Below are positions 8,420 through 17,779 of a stretch of DNA of 64,000 nt, one piece after another; position 1 is the first letter of the stretch; the number at the start of each line of letters is the position of its first letter. The notes beneath the pieces were generated by a model. It ran no database searches. It worked only from the letters and a program-made list of their open reading frames with translations, and was not told the DNA's origin. The position numbers were made by a program, and so were the translations under genes. The stretch comes from RYN-230 sp963841695. GTDB taxonomy: Bacteria > Actinomycetota > Actinomycetes > Streptosporangiales > Streptosporangiaceae. Where the stretch lies: assembly GCA_963841695.1 (NCBI GenBank), contig CAWJDQ010000001.1, forward strand, positions 434,001 to 498,000, in the 5' to 3' direction.

Positions 8420-9574
8420 CTAGCAGCCGCCCGGGACGTGGGCGAGTTCCCGTCCGGGCTGCTGCTCACCGGGGCTGGAGTCCAGGGCGGCCTGGTCCCA
8501 CTTCTGCTCGATCTTGCCGAACCGCCAGATGGCCAGGGCCACCACCCAGGTGAGCACGAACACGCCGACGATCACGAAACCGGCCTTGTTGATGTCGAAG
8601 TCCTCCAGCCACGCCCAGCCGGGGCCGGTGAGATGGCCGTCCTGGCCGAGCAGGCCGAGCACCTCGATCAGGCCGATGAACATGGCCACGAACACGGACA
8701 GCCCGGTGATGGTCAGGTTGTAGTACACCTTGCGCACCGGGCGGGCGAAGGCCCAGTCGTAGGCGAAGTTCATGAAGCAGCCGTCCGCCGTGTCGAACAG
8801 GCTCATCCCGGCGGCGAACAGGATGGGCAGGGACAGCACCGCGTAGAACGGCAGCCCCCCGATGACCGCGGTGCCGGCCAGCACGAGCAGCGCGACCTCG
8901 GTGGCGGTGTCGAAGCCCAGGCCGAACAGGAAGCCGATCGGGTACATCTTCCACGGCGCGTCGATCCGGCGGGCCAGCGGGCCGAGAATGCGGTTCATCA
9001 GGCCGCGCTTGTTCAGCTGCTCGTCCAGGGCCTCGTCGTCGTACTGGCCGGTCCGCATCCCGCGGAACACCTTGACGATCCCGGCCAGGATGACCAGGTT
9101 GATCGCCGCGATCAGGAACAGGAAGATCCCGGACACCAGGGTGCCGATGATGTTGGTCGTGTACTGCAGGTGCGAGCTGGAGTTCTTGACCTGCTCGTCC
9201 AGCGCGCGGATGCCGAAGTTCAGCAGCAGGGCCAGCACGAACACCACGCTGGAATGCCCCAGCGAGAAGAAGAAGCCCACCGACAGCGGGCGCTTGCCCT
9301 CGCTGACCAGCTTGCGGGTCGTGTTGTCGATGGCCGCGATGTGATCGGCGTCGAACGCGTGCCGCATGCCCAGGGTGTAGGCCAGGATCCCGGTGGTGAA
9401 GCCGAACGTCTCGGTCCTGGTGATGTGGAAGTGGCCGCTGACCGCGACGGCCAGCATGGTCCAGCCCGCCACGTTCAGCCCGATCACGGTGAGGGCCATC
9501 GCCCCGGCCCGCCCCCATTCGCGCGGGGTGAGGCCGTCGCGGATCCGGCCCAGCCGGGCGCGCGGATCAGCCAT
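8420..9574 (-). CDS. NiCoT-family nickel/cobalt permease
   Basis: This secondary transporter imports Ni2+ or Co2+ across the cytoplasmic membrane. The signature HAFDADHIAAIDN contains the HX4DH metal-recognition motif in transmembrane segment II. Further family marks are SLGHSSVVF and a loop containing LFGLGFDTATEVALL. About eight hydrophobic segments are visible over 384 residues, normal for the family. The ATG at 9574 is chosen over the longer in-frame ATG at 9637 because AGGAAGG precedes it and the extra leader is not membrane-like. A Nur-type box lies 44 bases upstream, so nickel-responsive repression is expected. Confidence 0.93.
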   Translation of the reverse strand: MADPRARLGRIRDGLTPREWGRAGAMALTVIGLNVAGWTMLAVAVSGHFHITRTETFGFTTGILAYTLGMRHAFDADHIAAIDNTTRKLVSEGKRPLSVGFFFSLGHSSVVFVLALLLNFGIRALDEQVKNSSSHLQYTTNIIGTLVSGIFLFLIAAINLVILAGIVKVFRGMRTGQYDDEALDEQLNKRGLMNRILGPLARRIDAPWKMYPIGFLFGLGFDTATEVALLVLAGTAVIGGLPFYAVLSLPILFAAGMSLFDTADGCFMNFAYDWAFARPVRKVYYNLTITGLSVFVAMFIGLIEVLGLLGQDGHLTGPGWAWLEDFDINKAGFVIVGVFVLTWVVALAIWRFGKIEQKWDQAALDSSPGEQQPGRELAHVPGGC

Positions 9575-9617
9575 GGGGCACCTTCCTGCCGTGGTCGTGC
9601 ACCCAGGGTAGGGCTTA

Positions 9618-9634
9618 CTGCAATTTACTTGCAA
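9618..9634 (-). promoter_or_regulatory. Nur-box-like operator upstream of the nickel permease
   Basis: Read on the minus strand, the site is TTGCAA, five bases (GTAAA), then TTGCAG. The known Nur box of Streptomyces is tTGCaa-N5-ttGCAA, so 11 of 12 box positions agree, including the unusual five-base spacing. Nur is a nickel-responsive Fur-family repressor. No nur gene is in this window. Confidence 0.75.
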
Positions 9635-9695
9635 CAACGAACAGCAGGTAGCTGCGGCGGGCTGGTTGGACGGCCGGGCCGGGAGGGGAGCCTGC

Positions 9696-10142
9696 TCAGG
9701 TGGCGGCCGCGGCCTGCTGCTGCTGGATCTGGCGCTTGATCCGGGCCAGCATCGCCGCCATCCCGCGCAGCCGGAGCGGGCTGACCAGATCCGACAGGCC
9801 GAGCTGGGTGGTGAACTCGGCCGGCGTGGCCAGGATCTCCTGCGCGCTCAGCCCGTCCAGCCCGGTGGCCAGGATGCCCGCGAACCCGCGCGTGGTCGGG
9901 GCTTCCGGCGGCGCGTCGAAGAACAGGTGAGCGGTGCCGTCGCCGGCCACCTCGACCGCCAGGAACAGCGGCGACTGGCATTCCGGCACCGGCTCCAGCA
10001 GGTCGCGGTGCTCCGCGTAGCGGGGCGGGAGCGGCGGCAACTCGTCCGAGAACTCCAGCAGCAGCTGCAGCTTCTGCTGCCCGGGGACCGCGCCGAACTC
10101 GTCAACGATGTCCTGCAGCCGCGGGTTGAGCGGGGTGGTCAC
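9696..10142 (-). CDS. sufE: SufE family protein
   Basis: SufE-type proteins accept persulfide sulfur from a cysteine desulfurase. The protein has LQDIVDEFGAVPGQQKLQLL, the substrate-binding PECQSPLF with the conserved cysteine near residue 60, and TRGFAGIL, all typical of the family, over about 148 residues. The GTG start at 10142 overlaps the TGA of the sulfurtransferase gene in GTGA and has GGGAGA upstream. The coupling suggests that the two proteins pass sulfane sulfur along one route. Confidence 0.9.
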   Translation of the reverse strand: MTTPLNPRLQDIVDEFGAVPGQQKLQLLLEFSDELPPLPPRYAEHRDLLEPVPECQSPLFLAVEVAGDGTAHLFFDAPPEAPTTRGFAGILATGLDGLSAQEILATPAEFTTQLGLSDLVSPLRLRGMAAMLARIKRQIQQQQAAAAT

Positions 10143-11021
10143 GGTTTGTCTCCCTGGGTGATCGGGACGCGGACGCTGTTCCCCCACTCGGTCCAGGACC
10201 CGTCGTAGTTGCGCACGGCCGGGTAGCCGAGCAGGTGGTGCAGGACGAACCAGGTGTGGCTGGACCGCTCGCCGATCCGGCAGTAGACGATCACGTCGTC
10301 GGCGGGGCTGAGCCCGGCCTCGCCGCCGTAGATGGCCTCGAGTTCCTTCCGCGGCCGGAACGTGGCGTCCTCAGCCGCCGCGCGGGCCCACGGCACGTTC
10401 CGGGCCCCGGGGATGTGCCCGCCACGCAGGGCGCCTTCCTGGGGGTAGTCCGGCATGTGCAGCAGTTCGCCGCTGTATTCACCCGGCGAGCGCACGTCGA
10501 TCATGGGCTGGCCGAGGTGGGCCCGGACCTCGTCACGGAACGCCCGGATCGGGGCGTCGTCCCGCTCCACCACCGGGTAGTCGGCCCGCGGCCGGTCGGG
10601 CGCCTCGGTGCTGAGCGGGCGGCCCTCGGCGATCCACTTGGCCCGCCCCCCGTCCAGCAGGCGGACGTCCGGGTGGCCGAACAGCGTGGCGACCCACAGG
10701 GCGTAGGCCGCCCACCAGTTGTTCCGGTCACCGTAGAGCACCAGGGTGGTGTCCCGGGAGATGCCCTTCTCCGACATCAGCCGCGCGAACCCTGCGCCGT
10801 CCACGTAGTCCCGGGTGACCGGGTCGTTCAGTTCGGTGTGCCAGTCCAGCTTGACCGCGCCCGGGATGTGCCCCGTCTCGTACAGCAGCACGTCCTCGTC
10901 GGATTCGGCCACCACCAGCCCGGGGTCGCCGAGGTGCTCAGCCACCCAGCCGGTGCTGACCAGCATCTCCGGCCGCGCGTAGTCCTGGAACTTCGGCGTG
11001 GTGTCATACGGAAGCGTCATG
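10139..11021 (-). CDS. sseA: Sulfurtransferase with two rhodanese domains
   Basis: This is a thiosulfate or 3-mercaptopyruvate sulfurtransferase. The N-terminal inactive rhodanese domain includes DEDVLLYETGHIPGAVKLDW and LYGDRNNWWAAYALW. The C-terminal active domain includes MIDVRSPGEYSGE, HIPGARNVPW and the loop VIVYCRIGERSSHTWF, with the catalytic cysteine in CRIGERSS. The ATG at 11021 has GAGGG upstream; a longer start at 11089 is less likely. It is the first gene of a two-gene unit with sufE. Confidence 0.92.
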
Positions 11022-11146
11022 ATTACCCTCACCTTCGTTGGTGGTCCGCCCGGCGGCCGCGCCGCGGCGCTGAGGCGCGATTCTCCCACTGGTCAGCAAC
11101 GCCCTGGAGCAGCCGGCCCTTCCCCGCGGCCCAGGGGCGTGGTCAG

Positions 11147-12433
11147 TCAGGCGCCGGCCAGGACCTCCCGGGCGGCCCGGGCGCCGGAGGCCAGGGCGCC
11201 CTGGACCGACCCCGTCGCGCGGTGATCACCGCACACGTACCGGCGCGGGCCGCCCGCGCCCGGGCCGCCGGGGTCCGCGCGGTCCGGTCCCGCGACCCGG
11301 CTTGGGTGGCTGAGCTGCAGCGGGGCGGGCATGGCGGGCAGTGCGCCGTCCACCGTGTAGCTGGCCAGGTGCTCCCAGCTGGCCGTGCTGGTCCGGTACA
11401 GGGTGGCCAGCCTGGCCCGCACGGCCGGCTCGCGGTCCGCGCCCCCGCCACCGAGCACCGAGGTGGAGATGAGCGCCCGGCGGCTTGAGTAGCCCGGGCT
11501 GACCTCGGACAGGACACAGGTGTTGAGGACCTCGCCCTCGGTGTCGACGAGCAGGGTCGGCTCCGGCAGCGGGCTGCCCGGAGCCGCGTGATACACGGTG
11601 GTGACGGTACGGGTGTCCGGGACGGCGAGCCCCGGCAGCAGGGCCGCGGCGCCCGCCGCCCCGGTGGCCACCACGACCGCGTCGGCGGGCAGGTCGCGGC
11701 CGTCAGCCAGCAGCACGCCGCCGGCGGTGAGCGCGCGGACCGGGGTCTCCAGCCGCACGGTGCCGGGCGGCAGCGCCGCGGCCAGCTGCTCGGGGACGGC
11801 CTGGATGCCCCGGCGGGGCAGGCACAGGGTGCCGCGCAGCATGCTCCGCCAGACCAGGTGGAAGAAGCGGCCCGAGGTCTCCAGCTGGTCCTCCAGGAAC
11901 ACCCCGGCCAGGAACGGCCGGAACATGAGCTCGACCAGCTCGGCCGGGATCCGGGCGCTGGCCAGCGCGGCCAGCGTGCTCTGGTCCGGTGCGCGCTTCA
12001 GCAGCCGGGCCGGGAGCAGCATGTCGCGGGCGCTGAGCGCGGCCAGCGCGGCCAGCCCGCCCGGCCCGGCCAGCCGGCCCCGGACCAGATCACCCTGGTC
12101 GGCCGGGCGCCGGGTGGGGTCGGCGAACCGGACCCGGCCCGCGGGAGTGTGCAGCAGCATCCCGGGAGTAAACGGGGACAGCTGCAGGGCCCGCAGGTCC
12201 AGCCGGCGCTGCACCTGCGGGTAGGACGTGTTGAAGACCTGGAAGCCCCGGTCGAGCAGGAACGCGTCCGGGCCGCCCGGGTCAACGCGATCGGTGCGCA
12301 TCCGGCCGCCCACGCCGTCCGTGCACTCCAGGACCGTCACGGACGCCCCCGCGGCGGCCAGGTCAGCCGCGCAAGCCAGGCCAGCCAGGCCGGCCCCGAC
12401 GATGATGACGTTCAGCGTGCTGGTGCCGGACAT
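11147..12433 (-). CDS. FAD-dependent amine oxidase/phytoene-desaturase-like oxidoreductase
   Basis: The N-terminus holds the dinucleotide-binding motif VIIVGAGLAGLACAADLA followed by VLECTDGVGGRMRTDRV, typical of the amino_oxidase (PF01593) superfamily. The C-terminal FAD motif reads YVCGDHRATGSVQGALASG. About 428 residues are present, which is complete. The substrate is unknown; similar proteins are annotated as NAD(P)/FAD-dependent oxidoreductases. It lies 57 bases beyond the sulfurtransferase-side spacer and is transcribed in the same direction, but no functional link is evident. Confidence 0.85.
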   Translation of the reverse strand: MSGTSTLNVIIVGAGLAGLACAADLAAAGASVTVLECTDGVGGRMRTDRVDPGGPDAFLLDRGFQVFNTSYPQVQRRLDLRALQLSPFTPGMLLHTPAGRVRFADPTRRPADQGDLVRGRLAGPGGLAALAALSARDMLLPARLLKRAPDQSTLAALASARIPAELVELMFRPFLAGVFLEDQLETSGRFFHLVWRSMLRGTLCLPRRGIQAVPEQLAAALPPGTVRLETPVRALTAGGVLLADGRDLPADAVVVATGAAGAAALLPGLAVPDTRTVTTVYHAAPGSPLPEPTLLVDTEGEVLNTCVLSEVSPGYSSRRALISTSVLGGGGADREPAVRARLATLYRTSTASWEHLASYTVDGALPAMPAPLQLSHPSRVAGPDRADPGGPGAGGPRRYVCGDHRATGSVQGALASGARAAREVLAGA

Positions 12434-12523
12434 GCAGGCCGCCCCCTGTGTAGCCGTGTAGCGTGCGTGCCCGGTATTCGGCGGGGAGTGCCCTGGCGGT
12501 GTCAGCCAGAACGGGGGCCGGGG

Positions 12524-13732
12524 TCAGCGCGGCTCGGCCCATTCGGGGCTGCCCCCGGCGGTGTAGATCTCCGCGCCGCCGATCAGCGCGCGCTCGGCGC
12601 GGCTGCGCACGTCCAGTGGGTCACCGGACCAGATCACCAGGTCGGCGTCCTTGCCGGGCTCCAGGGAGCCGACCCGGTCGTCGATGCCGGCGATCCGCGC
12701 GGGGTGGATGGTCAGGGCGCGCAGCGCGGTCGTCCAGGCCAGGCCCTCCTTGATGGCCAGGGCCGCCTGGTAGGCCAGGAAGTTGATCGGCACCACCGGG
12801 TGGTCCGTGGTGAGCGCGAACGTCACCCCGGCCTGGTCGAGCAGGCCGGGATTGGCCAGCGAGCGGTTGCGCACCTCCACCTTGGACCGGCTGGTCAGCA
12901 GCGGGCCGAGGACCACCGGGATGCCCTTGGCCGCGATGATGTCCGCCAGCAGGTGCGCCTCGGTGCCGTGGTCGATCACCAGGTCGTAGCCGAACTCCTC
13001 GGCGATCCGGATCGCAGTGGCGATGTCGTCCGCCCGGTGGCAGTGCTGCCGCCAGGGGATTTCCCGGCGCAGCACCCGGCCGAGCGCCTCCAGCTTCAGG
13101 TCCCGGCTGGCCGGACCGCGCTCGGCGGCCGGCTTGCCCTGCTCGTTTTCCAGCCGGCTCAGGTAGTTGGCCGCGTCAACCAGGGCGCTGCGGATCACCG
13201 CGGCCGTGCCGAGCCGGGTGCTGGGTGTCTTGTGCTGTTCGCCGTAGACGCGCTTGGGGTTCTCGCCGAGAGCCGACTTCATCCCGGACGGCTGGCGCAG
13301 CACCATCTCGTCGACAGTCCGCCCCCAGCATTTGACCGCGACCGTCTGCCCGCCGATCGGGTTGCCGGACCCTGGGTTGATATTCACCGCCAGCACGCCG
13401 CCGCTAATCGCGTCCCGGAAGCCGAGATCGGCCGGGTTGATCGCATCGAGGGCGCGGACCTGGGCCGTCACCGGGTCGGTCAGCTCGTTGGTGTCCGAGC
13501 CCGCCCAGCCTTCCCCTTCCTCGTGCACGCCCACATGCCCGTGCGCCTCGATGAACCCGGGCACGACCCAGCGGCCCGCCGCGTCGATGACCCGGGCCCC
13601 CGGGGGAACGGCGAGGCCGGTGCCGACCGCAGTAATCCGGCCGGCCTCGGCCAGCACCGTCCCGCCGTCGATCGGATCCCCGGTGACCGGAACTACCCGT
13701 CCCCCGACGATCGCCACCGATTCCTCAGCCAT
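12524..13732 (-). CDS. Amidohydrolase family protein (imidazolonepropionase-like)
   Basis: This is a metal-dependent hydrolase with a TIM-barrel. Motifs include VVPGFIEAHGHVG (HxH metal site near residue 65), a later QHCHRADD histidine site, VIDHGTEAH, and the catalytic aspartate in TTDHPVVP. The C-terminal beta-sandwich return reads GSLEPGKDADLVIWSGDPLD. The ATG at 13732 has GGAGG five bases upstream; the upstream in-frame extension to 13840 overlaps the divergent promoter region and is rejected. It faces a LysR gene that probably controls it. The substrate is not known. Confidence 0.88.
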   Translation of the reverse strand: MAEESVAIVGGRVVPVTGDPIDGGTVLAEAGRITAVGTGLAVPPGARVIDAAGRWVVPGFIEAHGHVGVHEEGEGWAGSDTNELTDPVTAQVRALDAINPADLGFRDAISGGVLAVNINPGSGNPIGGQTVAVKCWGRTVDEMVLRQPSGMKSALGENPKRVYGEQHKTPSTRLGTAAVIRSALVDAANYLSRLENEQGKPAAERGPASRDLKLEALGRVLRREIPWRQHCHRADDIATAIRIAEEFGYDLVIDHGTEAHLLADIIAAKGIPVVLGPLLTSRSKVEVRNRSLANPGLLDQAGVTFALTTDHPVVPINFLAYQAALAIKEGLAWTTALRALTIHPARIAGIDDRVGSLEPGKDADLVIWSGDPLDVRSRAERALIGGAEIYTAGGSPEWAEPR

Positions 13733-13836
13733 CGGAGCCTCCTCAGCCTGCGCAGCCTCACCACTCAGCCCAAAACACTCACAGTATTCGGCCCCAGGGG
13801 CCCGGACGTTTCGTTGCGGAATAGAAAGTGCCCGAT

Positions 13837-13855
13837 CCATGACCTACGGTCATGG
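13837..13855. promoter_or_regulatory. LysR-type operator overlapping the lysR start codon
   Basis: CCATGACC, three bases, then GGTCATGG form a perfect inverted repeat with the T-N11-A form typical of LysR-type regulator sites. The right arm contains the ATG of the LysR gene, so binding would block its expression. The divergent amidohydrolase starts about 105 bases away. Confidence 0.6.
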
Positions 13856-14769
13856 GTGTGGATACGGATGCGCTGCGCTGGTTCCAGCAGGTCGCCGACG
13901 GCACGACGGTCACGGAGGTCAGTGAGCTGGAGTCGGTCACCCAGTCTGGCGTGTCGCGGGCGCTGGCCCGGCTCGAGTCGCAGCTGGGCACCCCGTTGCT
14001 GCGCAGGCAGGGCCGAACGCTCCGGCTGACCCAGGCCGGCGCGGTGTTCAAGCGGCACGTGGACGCGATGCTGCACCAGCTGGACGACGGGATCGCCGCG
14101 GTGAGTCAGCTGATCGAGCCGGACACCGGCACGGTCGCGCTCGCCTTCCAGCAGTCGCTGGGCACCTGGCTGGTGCCGGACCTGGTGCGGAGCTTCCGCG
14201 CCGCGCACCCGCACGTCGCGTTCCAGCTCACCCAGGTGCATGACGAGGTGCACGCCGCCGCGCTGGACGGCGGGCTGGCCGACCTGGAGATCGGCACCCG
14301 GCGGGCGCGCAGCGCCGCGCTGCGGACCCGGCTGATCGCGATCGAGCCGCTGCGGCTGGCCGTGCGGCGCGACCACCCGCGCGCCGGGCAGCGCATCCAC
14401 CTGGCCGACGTGTCCGGGGAGCCGTTCGTCAGCCTGCGGCCGACCTCGGCCCTGCGCAAGCTCGGGGACGACCTGTGCCAGCAGGCCGGATTCCGCCCGG
14501 CCGTGGTGTTCGAGGGAGACGACCTGTCCACGGTGCGCGGCTTCGTCGCGGCCGGCCTGGGGGTGTCCATCGTCCCCGCGCCGCGGGCGGGCACCCTGGA
14601 AGCGGCGGCCGGCCCGCTCGCCTACTGCGAGATCCTGGACCCCGGGGCGGTCCGTGACCTGACCCTGACCTGGTCCGCGGAACGGCGCCTGCTGCCCGCC
14701 GCGGAACTGTTCCGGCGGCACGTGATCCGCAGCGCCAGTGCCGGCCAGGTCCCCGCGCTCTCGGACTGA
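13852..14769 (+). CDS. LysR-family transcriptional regulator
   Basis: The N-terminal winged helix-turn-helix covers about residues 5-65, with VTEVSELESVTQSGVSRALARLE and LGTPLLRRQGRTLRLTQAG split across the usual recognition region. The remaining 230 residues form a type-2 periplasmic-binding effector domain, ending in DLTLTWSAERRLLPAAELF. Length (305) is normal. There is no good ribosome site ahead of the ATG at 13852; a GTG two codons later is an alternative. The gene is divergent from the amidohydrolase, its likely target. Confidence 0.9.
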   Translation: MGVDTDALRWFQQVADGTTVTEVSELESVTQSGVSRALARLESQLGTPLLRRQGRTLRLTQAGAVFKRHVDAMLHQLDDGIAAVSQLIEPDTGTVALAFQQSLGTWLVPDLVRSFRAAHPHVAFQLTQVHDEVHAAALDGGLADLEIGTRRARSAALRTRLIAIEPLRLAVRRDHPRAGQRIHLADVSGEPFVSLRPTSALRKLGDDLCQQAGFRPAVVFEGDDLSTVRGFVAAGLGVSIVPAPRAGTLEAAAGPLAYCEILDPGAVRDLTLTWSAERRLLPAAELFRRHVIRSASAGQVPALSD

Positions 14770-14896
14770 GCGCTCCCGGCCGGGGATGTTCATGCCCGGT
14801 TCACCGGGGCGTCGGGACGGGGCCTTCCCGGCTGAGGACGCTGGGTCAGCGCCGGGCCCAGGCAGGGCCCGGCCTGCCGAGGAGGTAACGCACACG

Positions 14897-16534
14897 ATGA
14901 TCCCCAAGCTCCCGCGCCCGCGAGTCTCGCTGCTGCTCGCGCTGGCGGTGACGGCCGGACCGCTGGTCGCCGCGACCGGCGCCAGCGCAGCATCCCACGG
15001 CGGCCACGGCGGTTTACTGCAGCCGGGCAACCTGCTGGTCAGCGGCTCCGTCTACGACAACGACCCCGGCCTGCTGACACCGGGCGTGACGGTCCTGCCG
15101 CCCGGCTGCACGAGCGGCTGCGTGACCGCCACCAACGACGGCTCGTACCCGGCCGTGTTCAACAACGCGCTGGTCGACGGCAGCTTCGGCGTGACGTCAC
15201 CTATCTTCCTCGACCAGCTCACCCCGGCCGGGCGGCTGGTCAGCACGCTGCGGGTGCCGGCCGCGGGGCAGCCTGGCGGCGGCCTGGTCACCAGCTTCTC
15301 GTCCAAGTCGGAACTGGCCCTGAACCAGTCCACGAACGGCCGCTACGTGACGTTCATGGGGTACGTGGCCAAGCCCGACACGATCGACGTGTCCAACGCG
15401 AACACCCCCGGCGTCATCGACCCGACCAACCCGGTGCCCGGCGCCTACTACCGGGTGGTCGCCACGCTGGACGCCCAGGGCCGGCTCACCTACACCGAGA
15501 CCAACGCCTACAGCGGCGACAACGGGCGCGCCGCGATCCTCAACGACAGCCACGGCGCGGACGTCCTGTACGCGGCGGGCAACGCCGGGAACGGCAGCAG
15601 CCCCGAGCCGGACGGCGTCATCCTGGGGGCGGGCGCGCAGATCATGACGCCGTCGTCGCTTCCGGAGAGCGCGCAGAACCCGGGCCAGCCCACCCCGGTG
15701 GGCAGCTTCAACGTGACTCAGCTCGGGGACGCCGCGGACAAGATCGGCAAGGACACGAACTTCCGCGGACTGACGATCTTCGACAGCGTCCTCTACTACA
15801 CCAAGGGCAGCGGCGGGAACGGCGTCAACACCGTGTACTTCGTGGACACCACCGGGAAGGCGTGCCCCAGCGGGGTGGGCCTGCCCGAGCCGGGCGCGGC
15901 CCTGCCGACGAGCCCGATCGCCTACGACCCTTCCGCGCTGCAGGCCAAGGGCGTCTATCCCTACAACATGTGCATCCTGAAGGGCTTCCCGACCGCGCTG
16001 AAATCGGCCACGTCCTTCCCGTTCGGCCTCTGGTTCGCCAACTCCCGCACGCTCTACGTGGCGGACGAGGGTAACGGCGACAACACCTACTCGACGGCCA
16101 CCGGGACGTACACCACGGCCGCCGCGCAGACCACGGCCGGGCTGCAGAAGTGGGTGCTGGAGAACGGTACCTGGACACTCGCCTACACGCTGAGCAACGG
16201 GCTCAGCCTCGGCACCCCGTATACGGTGCCGGGCTATCCGGCCGGTGACAACGCGGCCACCGGGCTGCCGTGGGCGCCGGCCACGGACGGGTTGCGGAAC
16301 ATCACCGGCCGGGTCAACCGGAACGGGACCGTCACCATCTGGGCCGTCACCTCGACCGTCAGCGGCGGCGGGGACCAGGGTGCCGACCCGAACCAGCTCG
16401 TCGCCATCACCGACGAGCTGGGGGCGCAGACACGGCCCGCGGAGAGTTTCCGGATCATCCAGCCCGCGCGGTACGGCCAGGTCCTGCGCGGCGTCTCGGT
16501 CACCCCTGGCACCAGGCCGGCCGCCGCTGACTAG
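14897..16534 (+). CDS. Secreted protein of unknown function, 545 residues
   Basis: A clear Sec signal peptide (basic PKLPRPR, then LLLALAVTAGPLVAA, cleavage near ASA-ASH) is followed by a mature part rich in Gly, Thr, Asn and Tyr. It has repeated short strands and loops such as GNLLVSGSVYDNDPGLLTPG and LYVADEGNGDN. This suggests a beta-propeller-like surface or extracellular enzyme, but I do not recognise a named family. Four or more cysteines in CTSGCVT and YNMCILK may form disulfides. The ATG at 14897 has GAGGAGGT upstream. The gene ends just before a strong bidirectional terminator. Confidence 0.8.
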   Translation: MIPKLPRPRVSLLLALAVTAGPLVAATGASAASHGGHGGLLQPGNLLVSGSVYDNDPGLLTPGVTVLPPGCTSGCVTATNDGSYPAVFNNALVDGSFGVTSPIFLDQLTPAGRLVSTLRVPAAGQPGGGLVTSFSSKSELALNQSTNGRYVTFMGYVAKPDTIDVSNANTPGVIDPTNPVPGAYYRVVATLDAQGRLTYTETNAYSGDNGRAAILNDSHGADVLYAAGNAGNGSSPEPDGVILGAGAQIMTPSSLPESAQNPGQPTPVGSFNVTQLGDAADKIGKDTNFRGLTIFDSVLYYTKGSGGNGVNTVYFVDTTGKACPSGVGLPEPGAALPTSPIAYDPSALQAKGVYPYNMCILKGFPTALKSATSFPFGLWFANSRTLYVADEGNGDNTYSTATGTYTTAAAQTTAGLQKWVLENGTWTLAYTLSNGLSLGTPYTVPGYPAGDNAATGLPWAPATDGLRNITGRVNRNGTVTIWAVTSTVSGGGDQGADPNQLVAITDELGAQTRPAESFRIIQPARYGQVLRGVSVTPGTRPAAAD

Positions 16535-16557
16535 CCGCTGACCGGCCGCACATAGCG

Positions 16558-16602
16558 CGACGGGCTGGCCCGGGAGCAGGGAAGTTCCGGGCCAGCCCGT
16601 CG
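16558..16602. terminator. Strong bidirectional hairpin terminator
   Basis: A perfect 16-bp stem, CGACGGGCTGGCCCGG (16558-16573) paired with 16587-16602, has a 13-base loop. It lies between two converging genes, ending at 16534 on plus and 16616 on minus. There is no U-run, as is usual in GC-rich actinobacteria. Confidence 0.9.
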
Positions 16603-16615
16603 TGATCGTGGGGGG

Positions 16616-17779
16616 TTAGAAGTGGGTCGGACCCGCTCCGGTCGGCACCGGCGCCGGCGTGGTGGTCGAGGTCGGCTGGACGGTCGGGGTGGTGGTCGCG
16701 ACCGGGCTCGTCGTGGTCAGCGGCGGGGCGAACGGGGCCCGGAAGTGGCCCTGGGCCACGAGCAGGCCGTCGGTGTTGCCCTTGGCGTCGGTGTAGAACC
16801 CGACCAGGTCGCCCGCGTCGTTGATGCCGTTGAGCGTGGTAGCCCCGGAGCCGCGCGGGTCGTTGATGGTCTTGAACCCGAAGGCGCGGGACCAGACGAA
16901 CCCGAACGACTTGGCGTTGTTGCCGCTGCCGGTCATGTAGGTGCCGACGACCTCACCGGAGTCATTGACGCCGAAGGCCATGGTGGACGAGGCGCCGGGC
17001 ACGCTCAGCCGGGTGACCTGGCCAAACGGGCTGAGCAGGAAGCCGTGGGTGGCACCGCCGCGGCCGGTGTAGAAGCCGGTGATCCAGCCCCGGTTGTTGA
17101 TGCCGGACGCGGTCGTGCTGACCGCGCCGGGGATGTGGATCCGGTGGAACCAGCCGCTGCGGATGCTGTAGGCGTAGGAATGCGCCTGGCCCTTGGCCCC
17201 CATGTAGAAGCCCACCGCGATGTCTGAGTCGTTCACGCCGAGGAGCTGGTTGACCGGCGGGCTGGCCATGTTCCTGGTCGGGAAGTTCACGCTGTGGAAC
17301 TGCCCCTGCGACTCGTAGAAGCCGAAGTTGTTGTTGGTCTGGCTCTTCGTGTTCTGGGTGGACCAGAACCCGACCGACACCCCGGCGTCGTTGATGCCGA
17401 TGACCTGGGTCTGGATCCCGCTGGGGAAGTTCTCGTTCGTGTAGGACGAGAGCTGGCCCAGGTTCAGCACGTATCCCTTGTTCGGGTGGCCCGCGGCGCC
17501 TGACCCGAAATAGCCGGCGATCTGGCCGCGGTTGTTAATGCCCAGCAGCTGGTTGAACGTGCGGTCATTATCGTCGTTCAGCTTGCTGAACGACCAGCCG
17601 CGCGTCATCTGCATTTCGTGCGGCCTGGCCATCAGCGTGCCGCGCGGGTGATGCTCGCGGTGTGAGTTAGCCGAGAGGCTGATGCTGGAGTGGCCGCTCA
17701 CGGCGAGAACACCGCCGAGCGCTCCGCCCACCGCGACGGCAGCCGCGCCGATCGCCGCTACGACTGTACGTTCACTCAT
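16616..17779 (-). CDS. Secreted or anchored HAF-repeat protein
   Basis: The N-terminus has an uncleaved-looking hydrophobic segment (VVAAIGAAAVAVGGALGGVLAVSG). The body holds about seven copies of a repeat with cores such as GINNRGQIAGYF, GINDAGVSVGFW, GVNDSDIAVGFY and GINDAGDLVGFY. This pattern matches the HAF repeat (TIGR02913) of extracellular beta-propeller-like proteins. The tail is a Pro/Thr-rich linker (TTTPTVQPTSTTTPAP). Function is unknown; such proteins are usually surface exposed. Confidence 0.82.
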   Translation of the reverse strand: MSERTVVAAIGAAAVAVGGALGGVLAVSGHSSISLSANSHREHHPRGTLMARPHEMQMTRGWSFSKLNDDNDRTFNQLLGINNRGQIAGYFGSGAAGHPNKGYVLNLGQLSSYTNENFPSGIQTQVIGINDAGVSVGFWSTQNTKSQTNNNFGFYESQGQFHSVNFPTRNMASPPVNQLLGVNDSDIAVGFYMGAKGQAHSYAYSIRSGWFHRIHIPGAVSTTASGINNRGWITGFYTGRGGATHGFLLSPFGQVTRLSVPGASSTMAFGVNDSGEVVGTYMTGSGNNAKSFGFVWSRAFGFKTINDPRGSGATTLNGINDAGDLVGFYTDAKGNTDGLLVAQGHFRAPFAPPLTTTSPVATTTPTVQPTSTTTPAPVPTGAGPTHF

